Assembly (NCBI GenBank): GCA_000727475.1
Contig: KL647297.1
Location: 3,684,357-3,748,356, forward strand
Source: Sarcocystis neurona
Taxonomy: Eukaryota; Apicomplexa; Conoidasida; Eucoccidiorida; Sarcocystidae
Reading direction: 5' to 3'
Length of the DNA stretch: 64,000 nt
Shown in pieces: positions 13,301 to 21,406 of this stretch. Numbering within the stretch: position 1 is the stretch's first letter; every line of letters begins with the position of its first letter. The notes under the pieces were generated by a model, which made no database searches, had not been told where the DNA came from, and worked only from the letters and a program-made list of their open reading frames with translations. Made by a program: the position numbers and the translations under genes.

Positions 13301-15437
13301 ACGCAGTGGCGCGCGGGGGAGGTGACCGTGAAGCACAGAAAACAGGATGCGGGGACACGCGGAGGTCGTACAGCAGCAGAAGGCCGCTATTGGTGGAGGC
13401 ACCAAGTAACAGCGGATGCAACGCAGGGAGCCAAGTAAGACTTGATACGCTAATTGGCATGTTCCTGGCAGTGGTGGGGCCAGGCGGCCCACGTACGGTT
13501 GCTGCAGAGCTGCACGACGTGGACGGGCATGCGGCGTGGGCGCCGCCTGGCTGTTTTAAAGCTGCAGCAGTGCCAGGCGAGCTGCTGAGGCAGCAAACGT
13601 TCGACCACACGCGACCAGGCGGTGGGTCTTGAGAGGAGGGTCGAAGCCGTGCTCCCTCTCCATATGCGTGCTGCTGAATGCGGTGGTAGTGCTGTCCCTC
13701 CGGCTGCCTGGGACACGGTTGCTCCTGCTGCTCAGATTCTACACGAGCAAATCGAGAACCTGCTGTTAATGGAGGGCGAGCATAGAAGACGAACGAAGTT
13801 GTTACTAAGTCAAACACAGACAGCAACCGCAAGCCTCCAGCGGCGACAACAGAGGGCACGACGGCAAGAAGCGGTGTAGCTACTGGATTGCTTGCGCAGC
13901 ACTGCACAGACAGGTTAAGAGAGAAAGACGCTGCCAAGGGTGTGGAGCCAGTCGTGGCAACTTCGGAAGCGCATCTGGCCTCCGAAACTGGTACCGCCTG
14001 TGTTGATTTTGCTGTCCCTGGCGGACTGACGCAGCAAGACCTGCTGCTAACGCTGCATTCGGTCTGGCCATACCGCTCGAAAGCGAATGCGGTTTGCGGC
14101 GAATCTAGGAGGTACGGGGGAGCCGGCCAGTGAGCCACAACTCCGTTGCCACCCTTGTCAAGCGCCAGCAGTAAACGGTCTGAGGAGAAAAACTGCTGTA
14201 CGCGACTGGCGAAATGTCCGCTGCTCTGAGCTGCGTTCGCAGGTGCAGCAGCAGCCGCAGCGGCAGATGTCTGAGCTGTAGACGATGTCCCGGGGATGCC
14301 AGCATAACAGTGAGGACGTAACGCGCAGCAGGATGTGAGAAACTGCTCGCCGTACGTCGAAAGAAGAGGTCTGCTACCGCAGCGGCAAGAGACGCAGCCG
14401 ACGCAGCTTGCGTTGCCACACCACTCGCAGCCGTGGCCGCCTCTTCTGGCAGTTAAGCTGCGTTCCTTCGATTCTGAGTTTTTTACATCACTTTTCTCAA
14501 GGTCACAGCTTGCCGCAGGCATGCCCTGCCGATGACGCTGCTGCTGCAGCCAGAAAAGTTCGTCGTGGTATTCTCCTGCTAGTGCAGGCGTGTGGGCCCC
14601 AAGCATCTGCAGATGCTGTACCGTATACGGAAGGCGAAGGTATCGTTTCACAGGAGTGGCCACGTAGGACACCGGGAAGGGCAGAGAATAGGTTTCTTCT
14701 GTTCCGTCTTCTTGTGCTGCTCCATCAGCTGCAGTCGCCCGGTCTCTTAAATGTGCGCGCGACACGAGTGAACACGGAGCGGAGCCACCTTCGTTGACTA
14801 TAGCCCCGCCGCAGCCCTTGCATGCACTCAAGGCGTTTCGTTCGCCCCATTTATCGGTGTCGGCACGCCGAGAGGCGGCCGGAGGTGGCCAAAGAGCAGG
14901 CAAAGCATATACGTAGCCCTCCGTCGTCCCCACTGTCACTTCTGTCTCATCGTACCCTCCCCACCCTCCGCTGAACACACATGTGGTTACGTGTCCTAAA
15001 CTCTGTTGACGAAAAACATCTCGACAACAGCCGTCGCTACAACAAGTAGGTGCACCTCTTAAAGACAGTTCCCCTCTAGTGGAAGAAGAGCATAGGGACT
15101 CTTGGAAATAGCGGTTTCGGCAGCTGTTCTTGTTCGGGTGCGACAATGCTGCACTGCTACTTGCTGCCGAATGGCCTGCAGACGCCGTTCCATCCTTTCT
15201 GCTGTTTCCCTCAAATGCCGCATTGCTGTTTGCACCCCGCGCACTCTCTGGTTGTTGCTGCTCGCGGTGGCGCACATGCAGAGAGGTCTGGGTGTCGCCG
15301 GCATGGTTGCTGCTGCCGGGCCCCACGCATTTCTTGACTGCTTCTCCCCAGTACAGAGAAGGAAGAACGTGCTGCACGCCATCGGAAAGTGAGTAAAAAG
15401 AGATCACGTCATTCGAGCTGCTACTTACCCATCTCAT
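7389..15437 (-). CDS. Giant WD40-repeat protein with low-complexity inserts
   Basis: One uninterrupted frame of 2682 codons, remarkable in a window where every other long gene except the DYRK kinase is cut into small exons. Beta-propeller-like blades are spread along it: ~147-182 (TVGTTEGYVYALP), ~415-440, ~505-553 (GGLRLLSVFD), ~660-700 (HPLLLGASTNSGLLLLYDLR, the clearest), a block with FCLDGRGRVYVLSVS in the second half, and near the C-terminus VAIHENGRYVLAATC. Between them are hundreds of Ser/Ala/Gly/Arg-rich residues and Cys-rich patches. The C-terminus is acidic (SDWLTDEEDEKE). Function unknown; a scaffold for a protein complex is the family expectation. Start: the ATG at 15437 is followed after three codons by GTAAGT, and a cag acceptor lies 57 nt on, so codons 4-22 may be an in-frame intron and upstream exons may exist. 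A stop lies four codons before the ATG. Confidence 0.75.
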   Translation of the reverse strand: MRWVSSSSNDVISFYSLSDGVQHVLPSLYWGEAVKKCVGPGSSNHAGDTQTSLHVRHREQQQPESARGANSNAAFEGNSRKDGTASAGHSAASSSAALSHPNKNSCRNRYFQESLCSSSTRGELSLRGAPTCCSDGCCRDVFRQQSLGHVTTCVFSGGWGGYDETEVTVGTTEGYVYALPALWPPPAASRRADTDKWGERNALSACKGCGGAIVNEGGSAPCSLVSRAHLRDRATAADGAAQEDGTEETYSLPFPVSYVATPVKRYLRLPYTVQHLQMLGAHTPALAGEYHDELFWLQQQRHRQGMPAASCDLEKSDVKNSESKERSLTARRGGHGCEWCGNASCVGCVSCRCGSRPLLSTYGEQFLTSCCALRPHCYAGIPGTSSTAQTSAAAAAAAPANAAQSSGHFASRVQQFFSSDRLLLALDKGGNGVVAHWPAPPYLLDSPQTAFAFERYGQTECSVSSRSCCVSPPGTAKSTQAVPVSEARCASEVATTGSTPLAASFSLNLSVQCCASNPVATPLLAVVPSVVAAGGLRLLSVFDLVTTSFVFYARPPLTAGSRFARVESEQQEQPCPRQPEGQHYHRIQQHAYGEGARLRPSSQDPPPGRVWSNVCCLSSSPGTAAALKQPGGAHAACPSTSCSSAATVRGPPGPTTARNMPISVSSLTWLPALHPLLLGASTNSGLLLLYDLRVSPHPVFCASRSPPPRATASAATDAGGKGALVQTSCTSYGFAGITRKPLAAKQAAPAPTLRQQPSAAPEAVSSAGILSGAATQISTQRAWSSEITDKEPPARQMTDSKMRRSSSVTVRSNGKEGELASEKKRGACRRCRSSSGRSGGKRRKMFSEGGRHSGKADEEEPMSISFLATPAWLTSAATSHDAAILPCGCRCCRARTAVFRDVEAPSCALSGAVASTATLPVAKSHQQEKTQGCPESLPGAKSGPTHVRHSCGDHGPVEDDCGHQGAGWTHGEKQPGPANEVERDVDGTEEVSPFAGCAASVVLKPRNSSRPRPRFRKRAAAERESSSLVSRRGRTATMRLACSDSAEMPPFLLGSVKECPGDASYCKGCSVSGDAVSAASCAETCAARGDTRRKRRTCRKTRDASWRDRWFAKQEKALMNFFSEAHTALLSKCLRRNEVASAASVDTELSTATGAADPLSRTNACHRCGVCSSVNCTTEPAPSYRRPAVRSGVDGKEKQEIDIPASNGEGGMSSARSQALLFASKTGVRTTNESGGAVGTARCVACAGADQLTGLAPYAEQQGEVLPLSRLSRNGVAARPDTSGELPFYLLRLASSPCSVLSGFPSTVGNSKQVEFLPSCRPVTESSFCLPRISVAFVASCFFSVFARLLYAHRLDQHAAARRLSQHQQRQLLKLLHGVDCTESAVLSQGPSAVDSAIFAAAAAKYARAEASSATVAARAAGVDVSTPASAAAAGSDGVESDAPGKAGNCMHPSLMNVTAKRRSLQGVAGTGKPSTGLAGNVAAFQDTRLSFSACSGSTTVPASVVTTPESSDICSTTETVTPLLRFERNLLSLYAEVLLRYRRSRVMPQAARSEESSTMLPVRDTTENILPDLFSRHAQNCMHLLRYAADVLYAFGDGAPVLAQTSAAAGKAVQAAAACAAGLESEKYLSSVPSPAGAYSAGIFVGDKEYTCAAARGKHGTSFNPNDVAVQQASNDAQEGMDNRQLRCGCGRVEAAVKAKARRWLAEEFVTEVRMALRTSLNKSSMPSIARERSACRTMTTEEASPCRADRECGRAEELGYEAQIVAAAHAVASSICLCELFQSATFFPVLFFNVFRELRDRATEIPFCIQKNCIRSLPVSDVAYQKLARSHLRVLTRKPCGTRRISAIYSGGKQTPSLVNNVSDLPHQAVHAAAQATCPACSDENVCRRSCVRRSLPHRAAAAGHVDGYDKTSRGRTRRPSKDQMRTQQLFCLDGRGRVYVLSVSLRIASDRSSERRSGLREQVDPVTSNLLSLSDVGRVGNRRMATRWNHKQGEKCFADGPSSQQREAPTAHHPINLQSKGNEAEQKPDIADLHGGAITQLSDPVACSSTQVACCSDAAGGHVMTAEQELVERPRQLFYVGRTSSPGCSCMGKHLLWGSDETKELLQLEENEQESFCFTEQETGLRKRNNLHRKMWKERWLRRRRRIEWCGACRPAVKRASCALPCTSGRECPADTAESVNLAEARGTNRFISTWGSCVVKCQERTQGGGDDVVCTEAGGDLTVSKAVQEVRLGRGHTPRGTRGMRAARKGVKRSARYLYETDKAAIAERATRTAAAARLAQVNANMSLLRLFPLLPMWNSCSKPQYLWSVRRSSREGSCSQDCVASRLWTKAHSHIGRRCPQRKEGGGAAYAPQSERGCKVHSPFPPRPSGTSIKLKEVSDFPCSTSEGASVAQLVCTRALQPKEECGELAIPVASGKKIDGSDHGQLEEEERSDICKRICCRLLVEEDASFEINGKTSRGQLGSDSCRSRVVSVAIHENGRYVLAATCAPSFLLYSSSRADPLPPYEHKDRLLFGCATGTVPPSRPFRVFATSRGDPSCRAGSKCLSHADLPIVLLPGAPSGPRPPPPVLISASPILPAGAAAPFVPHTLLKRQGDYGVAYGVSFEGSVSTRRLVRCRSGMSVPLGRQSAHAEHGAGVRRSGDPAQTAFSDWLTDEEDEKELHGGASGSETGSASDA

Positions 15438-16090
15438 CGTTGCAACCTACAACCGTCGCACGCAAAAGCACCTTCTGTCATAATGTACGAAGCCGGTGCT
15501 GCTTACAAAGGGAGAGGCACACCTACGCAAAATCTTCAACGACATGCCTAGTTGATCTCTTCGGTGCACTCAGGCCATGCACAGGCTGGAATATCCGTTT
15601 TCATGCGTCAGAAAAGGGCTTGAGAGCGAAAACCTGAACCTGGTTCGGCATGAGTGAGTTCTTTACGGTTAGGTGTATATATGTTCAGTGTGCATGTACG
15701 TTCAGAAGCCACTTCATTGCTCTTTTTTACATTCATGGCAACCATAATTTCGTGTTGAGGTAGGACGTCTGCCATGTCTGCATTCGAGGGCGCACGCGCG
15801 GTACGATGCGCTTCAGTCCAGCCCAGTTAAAAAAGACCGATAAACAATCCTACGTGGCTAGTGGCGAATGCGTCACTTCTTCTGTCGATAAACGCTCTGT
15901 TGTTTTACCTCTGCGCCGATGAACGGCGTGAGGAGTATTTCCAAAACAAAAAGCGTGGCTCCTCTGTGCTACGTGTGCGCCAGTACGAAACAACCGCAGA
16001 ATAGACGGGTGGAACCACACGGTGTGGGAGTACACTCGCCACCTCCGTTTTACCCGTGTTCCCTGGGGGGAAGCCGTGAGGTACCCCCGG
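15438..16090. other. Intergenic upstream of the WD40 ORF
   Basis: No convincing coding sequence. It should contain the 5' UTR and promoter of the minus-strand WD40 gene. A short peptide-coding stretch just upstream (around 15440-15485, frame with CDGC) could be part of a first exon but cannot be joined with confidence. Confidence 0.4.
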
Positions 16091-16096
16091 CTTACA

Positions 16097-16206
16097 CCAC
16101 GACACAGCACTGTTGACCACGACACAGCACTGTTGACCACGAAACAGTGCACTGCAGACCACGAAACAGTGCACTGCAGACCACGAAACAGTGCACTGCT
16201 GACCAC
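16097..16206. repeat. Short tandem repeat, 20- and 22-bp units
   Basis: Two copies of ccacgacacagcactgttga (16097-16136) are followed by three near-identical copies of a 22-bp relative (core ccacgaaacagtgcactgc) to 16202. The two unit types differ by a small shift of the cagtgcactg core. The array makes the minus-strand ORF over 15850-16542 look periodic, but it is not a gene. Confidence 0.9.
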
Positions 16207-16290
16207 GCAGCAAGAACGTGAAAAAGTTTCCGCTACATGAGAAACGTAGGGGGGTGGTAATGTGTGTGCGGTAGTGTTACACAGGCAGTC

Positions 16291-16373
16291 ACATATACGC
16301 ATATATATATATATATATACATGTACATATATGCGTATGTATATATATATATACATACACATACACATATACG
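16291..16373. repeat. AT/TATG microsatellite
   Basis: Runs of alternating at (about 20 nt, then about 14 nt) separated by acatgtacatatatgcgtatg and followed by tacatacacatacacatata. The sequence is largely self-complementary and could extrude as a cruciform. Confidence 0.9.
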
Positions 16374-17484
16374 CAGACGATGTAAACAAGCGTACGCTTA
16401 GGAGAAGCACCCGAAGAAGTGAAAATGCCGGTGACGACAATGAAATACAACGCCGTGGTACATCACAGGCGCGTACGTAGTCAGGCGCCGCTGTACACGA
16501 TGGAAACGAAGGCACGAGTGCCACTGAGCACGGGTAACGCATGCACTGCGTGCTTTAGAATCAGACGCGAAGCAGATACAAGTGTGCCCACCACGAGTTC
16601 TGCAGTACGTCAGAAAAAAAGGATTGTACACAACTGTAGCATACAGTTTGTGCCCAGAGCTTGAAATGGGAAGGCGTGGTCCGGGCGTACGCGCTCTTAG
16701 TGCCGATCTGCGTTACCCACTCTTGGTGCATGCATACCAATGCTCCCGCCCCTGGTCTCTGTGTGCCCACACATAACTGCACACAAGCGTAAACACACTC
16801 TAGACAAACACAAAACTAAATTATTCCTGCACTGAGTATTGATGACGCTGAATAGAAGACCTCACTGTGCCCTTGTGTCCTTGCCAGACCTTATTAGAAG
16901 GAAGTTCAATAGCACTGCGTACACCCTGCTTCCTGTGTCACCGCGGTAGCGGTACTGATGTCACACAGACCCTCACACACGCACAAAGCGGTGCATGGAG
17001 TCACTGTTTTCCTCGTTGGAGAAAATACAGTACTTGGCGCGTCGTAAAATAGGTAGACTCAGGCTAGATGGAAAAATGTACTTCCGTACAATTGTAGCCC
17101 AGCCCCGAAGAGGGAGCGCCGTACGCTCCTGACTGGGCTGACAAGGGTAGTACGCGGTGTACGTGAATGTCTCAGTAATACGTGTGTGTACGTCTTTGGG
17201 TGACTGCCGGGGATTCCAACTGACCTAATTCCACGTACTGCAATAGTCGTGCTGTAGGGGAATGTATCCGAAACAGGATATCTTTGTGCACAATGTCAGG
17301 TTACGCCTTAGCGCCTTCTCATCTTCCATACCCACTGCGGTGACCCCAGCGAGCTGCACCTTGCCAGTGCCGACGCGGAAGCAAAGCTGCTCATGCAGGG
17401 GAATACCTGAGGAGCGCCGCTCTCAACACAACTGCAGTGTTGCAGCACATGTATACAGGTAATTTAAAGAGATTTAAGAGACCT

Positions 17485-17596
17485 GGGACTAGAAAAGTGC
17501 GACCGGCTTTACAGCTTCACCACTCGGGCGCCGCGCACATTCGCGGGACTAGAAAAATGCGACCGGCTTCACCATTCGGGCGCCGCGCACATTCGC
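17485..17596. repeat. Tandem duplication, 60- and 52-bp copies
   Basis: Copy 1 (17485-17544) and copy 2 (17545-17596) both begin gggactagaaaa.tgcgaccgg and end cgggcgccgcgcacattcgc; copy 2 lacks 8 bp in the middle (one of the two ttcac-like steps). Confidence 0.9.
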
Positions 17597-18044
17597 AAGC
17601 GTGTTTTGCAGAAAAACACCCAAATGCGTGGTACAGGGAACTTGACTTGCAGGTTGTTAATGGGCAGTTTTTGTGCGACAGCCCCCTTCAACAAAAGCTG
17701 CAAATGACTCTTTTCTGTGGGATCTGCATATCTATGTATGTGCTTCGACACACCTACGGACTACACTTGTGCGCACGCCGACCGGACACCAACAGAGTCT
17801 AGTGCTTTCACACCAGTCAGAAATTTGCACAGCGTTCATGGAACAGCGTGCTCCCACAGGTAACCAGAGATCTACCGGTATGCATAGACTTTGTGGTGGA
17901 CGCAGCTACAGATCCGTGTGTGCTCCTACTCTGAACCGCACTAGCAAATGTGGTCCAGGGTGATGCCGCGTGGGTAACCAGTGCCAATTTATTATTATGT
18001 ACGGCTTTGAGCACATAGAGAATGCCCGATGAGCGACCGCTAGC

Positions 18045-18215
18045 CTCCTGGTATTCGGGCCGCGGGTCGTCCGTATCTACCCTCTATTGGTCGTTTATGT
18101 TATAAGCATGCTTGAGTCCAGTTTGCTACCCTCCTGATATTCCGGCTTTGTGTCGTTCCGTGTCTACCCTCTATTGGTCGTTTATGTTATGAGCGTGCTT
18201 CAGTCCAGTTTGCAC
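18045..18215. repeat. Tandem duplication, 86-bp unit
   Basis: Two adjacent copies starting ctcctggtattc and ctcctgatattc, sharing taccctctattggtcgttta then tgttat(a/g)agc and ending gtccagtttgc. Identity is roughly 85-90% by eye. Confidence 0.9.
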
Positions 18216-18545
18216 AAGCGTTTCGGTAGTACACAAGAGATGTCGGGCCCCGCTGGAACCCGTCGGCGTGCCCTCTTGTGCGGGCAGATACCCGGGTACA
18301 GCTTTTACATCCCTCCACGCGAATGTGCACTAAAGGAAGGAACACATACCATAATGGGCCACTTCGGAGCAGCAGACCTGATGTGCTTTCAGCTCAGCAA
18401 TACAAAATGTTGGTGTGTTGTCCGTGCACCTCCACCAGCTGGTATACCGTCCCGCTGCATTACAAATAGTAGTTCTGCAGATGAAGTGCTGGTCTGACTT
18501 CGGCAGGCCAACGGATGCGGTCTCTTCTCCTCACTGTGAAACACA

Positions 18546-18899
18546 CTATCTCCCCCACGCGGAACAGGGACGGCTCCACACGAGTCTTTTCTTGTCGCCG
18601 TCGCTTCCCCCCGCCCTCTCTTGGCTGCTGTCGTTCTTAGCGAAAAGCTCCAAAACGGCAGAAAAGCAGTAACATTTCGGTAGCACATGCAACACGTTGA
18701 ACTCTTCAGTTCCGCTGCCATGATGGACCACAGTGCTCCGGACAGCTTTTTGCACTAGTGAGAAAGGCTGGTTTGCTACTTTTGTTACATTGCATCCCTT
18801 TTTATATTTCACTTCGACAGCATAATTAACGCCGTCAACTGGGCAGTACCACCCGCTCACGTGACTGGAACATGACGGGACACCAGCTTGCGGACGCTG
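18546..18899 (-). CDS. Possible exon of an unrecognised Cys-containing protein
   Basis: After a tgacag acceptor at 18900-18905 the minus strand is open for ~118 codons with a protein-like first half (SGWYCPVDGVNYAVEVKYKK, then a Val/Ser/His-rich stretch and two Cys) and a low-complexity second half, ending at 18546. Exon-like pieces also occur upstream on the same strand (19180-19440, and an ATG with a hydrophobic start near 19660), but I could not join them in phase. It could be a decayed or badly spliced secreted gene, or chance. No family recognised. Confidence 0.2.
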   Translation of the reverse strand, partial: QRPQAGVPSCSSHVSGWYCPVDGVNYAVEVKYKKGCNVTKVANQPFSLVQKAVRSTVVHHGSGTEEFNVLHVLPKCYCFSAVLELFAKNDSSQERAGGSDGDKKRLVWSRPCSAWGR

Positions 18900-20480
18900 C
18901 TGTCAGAGGATGGAATCTACGCATGGAAATATATCACGACAATGTGAACCTTTTTAGTGTGTGCAGCGGCAAACCTTATCTCCTGGCGGCAGGAGAAGGG
19001 AAAGCCACGCTTGATTGGGAACTGCCCGTCCACCCCGCCTACAGTTGTGATCAACTGGCAACCTTCCTGCGTACATGCGTGGACCTGCGAGGGAGAGATG
19101 CACGACCAGTCTTTCGTCATGAAGTACATGACCCACCAAGTAAAGGGGTGGCGGACATTTTGTGGGGAACCCTCAAGCTCACCTGAAGACGGTTCTGAAC
19201 ACTGTACATAGGGTTTCGCTGTAGTGCAGTGTGAGAAATAGCTCAATTTTCTCTGACAGTAAAGTGACTACACCCAATATTGTCAGTGTTGAAGCCGCCC
19301 ACGGCAGACGTTGTGGCACGTATAGTGCCGACCACCGTAAAACGAAGAGATTTGCCACCGTATACTCGACCCACGCGAGCACTACCTCACGGCACGGCGA
19401 AGTGACAGCTTCCTCAACGCAGAATGGAGTCAACCTTCAATTGGCGCTGATTCAAAGCGCAGGTATTGGCTGTAGTTGTCGCGGGAAAGGGATAACCCCA
19501 GTGGGTTTTTGAATTTGAATGCTCTAATGCACACTCACCAGCTGCAGACCTGCGGCGTCTGTCCCTGACGGTGAGATGTGATACAGTGCCCATTACATGT
19601 ACAGCACCTCTACAGCACAGCAAAGCATAAATAAGACCTTCCGACGACAAGGGACATCGGGAGCAGAACTAATGACAGCGGTCCTACCAGTCGCATTTAC
19701 GACTGTAGCTGATAGGCCTTCTTAGTGCGTAGCCCTGTCCGTGCCACTCGCTAGCCACCAGCCACACCGTGTCATAGTAGACGTCTTTGCCGAGTCCAGG
19801 AAGCATTCCAGGTAAAGGATGCACGTCATTTCAAGTATGAACCAAACTTGCGGCAACTCCGCTGCACGACAAGCCGTGTAGGCGGCTGTATGCGAGACAA
19901 GACGAACTGGCTACTCTACGGATTTCCACGACATTCAGAGCGTGCGCAGCCATCGCTCAAGCCTGAGAAATAAGACACCGTTTTTGCAGTGAATGATGCG
20001 TATCCGCAAGCATATGGAAATGCTTTCCAACCGATGTACTCAGGATACCGCATTATTATCGACACCTTCAGTGGCTGGATAAGCGGTGTCGTCACATGCG
20101 GGTGTCCTCTTGTCTGCCCGCGCGCTGTTACACTCACCCCAAGACAGCCGAGAGGGCTCAGAACGTTTTGTACGGCAACAGAAAACGGCGTCGCAATTTC
20201 TCCGTGAAAAATAGCTTAAGAATTTCTGCTTCACGCCGTTCAACCGACGTCGAACCATGATGTCTGCCTCAACTGTCTCGTACTGGTACGGTTGCAGAAG
20301 CAGCAGCTGCAGCAACGTTCTACATATTCTTCTTCACAGAGACTGTGATTATTTGCTGGTTGTGGACTCCCTCTTCAAGAGGGAAGGCTGCTTTACTCGC
20401 TTAGATTTACCGCTGCGACCTGGACTGCAGTTTTAGAGGGTCATCTCAAACTGCCCTCAAAATTCGGTACTCGTTACTGG
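18900..20480. other. Unassigned region
   Basis: Overlapping short ORFs on both strands; minus-strand fragments at 18917-19246 and 19179-19433 look partly protein-like but lack a consistent exon chain. Nothing else supported. Confidence 0.35.
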
Positions 20481-20484
20481 TGGC

Positions 20485-20885
20485 GTCTAGCAGAACTCGC
20501 CGCTGTTTGTGGGCGCGGCGGAATTACGCGGAAGCGTCGCGGCTGGCTTAACGTCTTAGTACAGTTTGAGCCGCTCTTCGCAAGGAGACTGCACCGAGGG
20601 CTCCATTAATGCCGTATCTTCCCCCTGGTGATGCTCTGGTGTCAACAGCCGGTTACCCTGTTTACCATCGAAATTCGATGCTTGTTCCGGGTGGCTCCCT
20701 GCAGAACTCACCGCTATTTGTAGGCGCAGTGGTAATATTTGTAGGCTTCGCGGCTGCATTGACGTCGTCATACAGTTTGAGCGGCTCTTCAGGAGGAGGC
20801 TGCAGCGAGGACATCGTGAATGTCATCTCTTTCGTAGGTGATGCTCTGCGTTCCACAGCCGGTTATCTTGACTTTGTGTAGTTCG
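20485..20885. repeat. Diverged tandem repeat, about 215-bp unit, two to three copies
   Basis: Blocks recur in order: gcagaactcgccgctgtttgt (20490) / gcagaactcaccgctatttgt (20701); cagtttgagccgctcttc (20562) / cagtttgagcggctcttc (20772); ggtgatgctctg then acagccggtta (20629 and 20838). The middle sequences have diverged with small indels. Confidence 0.8.
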
Positions 20886-21068
20886 TGGGCGATTTGCATA
20901 TGTTGAGGGCGCTGCTGCAGGTCCTCGGTTGGCCGCCGCAAACGTTGAAGGGAAGTGTGCGTTCGACAGCCGATTATCTTGGCATTGTGTAGTTCGTGGT
21001 TGATTTGCGTATGTTGAGGGCGCTGCTGCAGGTCCTCGGTTGGCCGCCGCGAACGTTGAAGGGAAGCC
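20882..21068. repeat. Tandem duplication, about 115-bp unit
   Basis: Two copies of a unit running from tgtagttcgtgg through ttgagggcgctgctgcaggt and cctcggttggccgccgc to gttgaagggaag (first ~20878-20954, second ~20988-21066). The gacagccgattatcttg joining the copies resembles the end of the preceding 215-bp repeat, so the two arrays share sequence. Confidence 0.85.
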
Positions 21069-21406
21069 TCAGACACCCGAAGTGGTCGCTAATCCCTGCC
21101 CGTGGGTGAAGCTCCCGGTGGGGTACAAGCCATGTCATACGTGGTGACTGTGCACTCTTATATCGGATGAGTTTATTGATTACGGGGCGGACAGCCGCCT
21201 GAGCCATAGTTCCCAGCTTGAGCCCGCTGAACGTAGTCTCAGGTTTTTCTCACTGCCACTGCAGTGGAGGTGGCTTTATGGACCAATCTTCCCCCGACTC
21301 TATCCGTAGCACAGGCGTCGTCTAACGGAGCGGTCGTCTGACGGCTCCGTGCGCATCCCCGACCTCCTGCAGCAACGTGGTGGAGCGGCACATAGGTGTA
21401 GCCGGG

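Larger units (their letters stand above)
16374..18545. other. Gene-poor repeat region
   Basis: Only short, unrelated ORFs. It holds the two tandem duplications listed separately (17485-17596 and 18045-18215). I see no exon chain on either strand. Confidence 0.45.

Noticed and set aside
7765..15396. Many 60-220-codon + strand ORFs opposite the WD40 gene
   Set aside because: High-GC antisense shadows of one long coding frame; no family resemblance and no splice chain.
15850..16542. 230-codon minus-strand ORF rich in Tyr/Ile/Met and repeated Cys/Val motifs
   Set aside because: It runs through the AT microsatellite and the 20/22-bp tandem repeat; the apparent periodic protein is a by-product of those repeats.
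18546..19660. SRS/SAG-like surface antigen gene
   Set aside because: Some Cys and beta-like stretches are present, but no SRS cysteine pattern, no joined exons and no GPI signal could be shown; kept only as a low-confidence exon.
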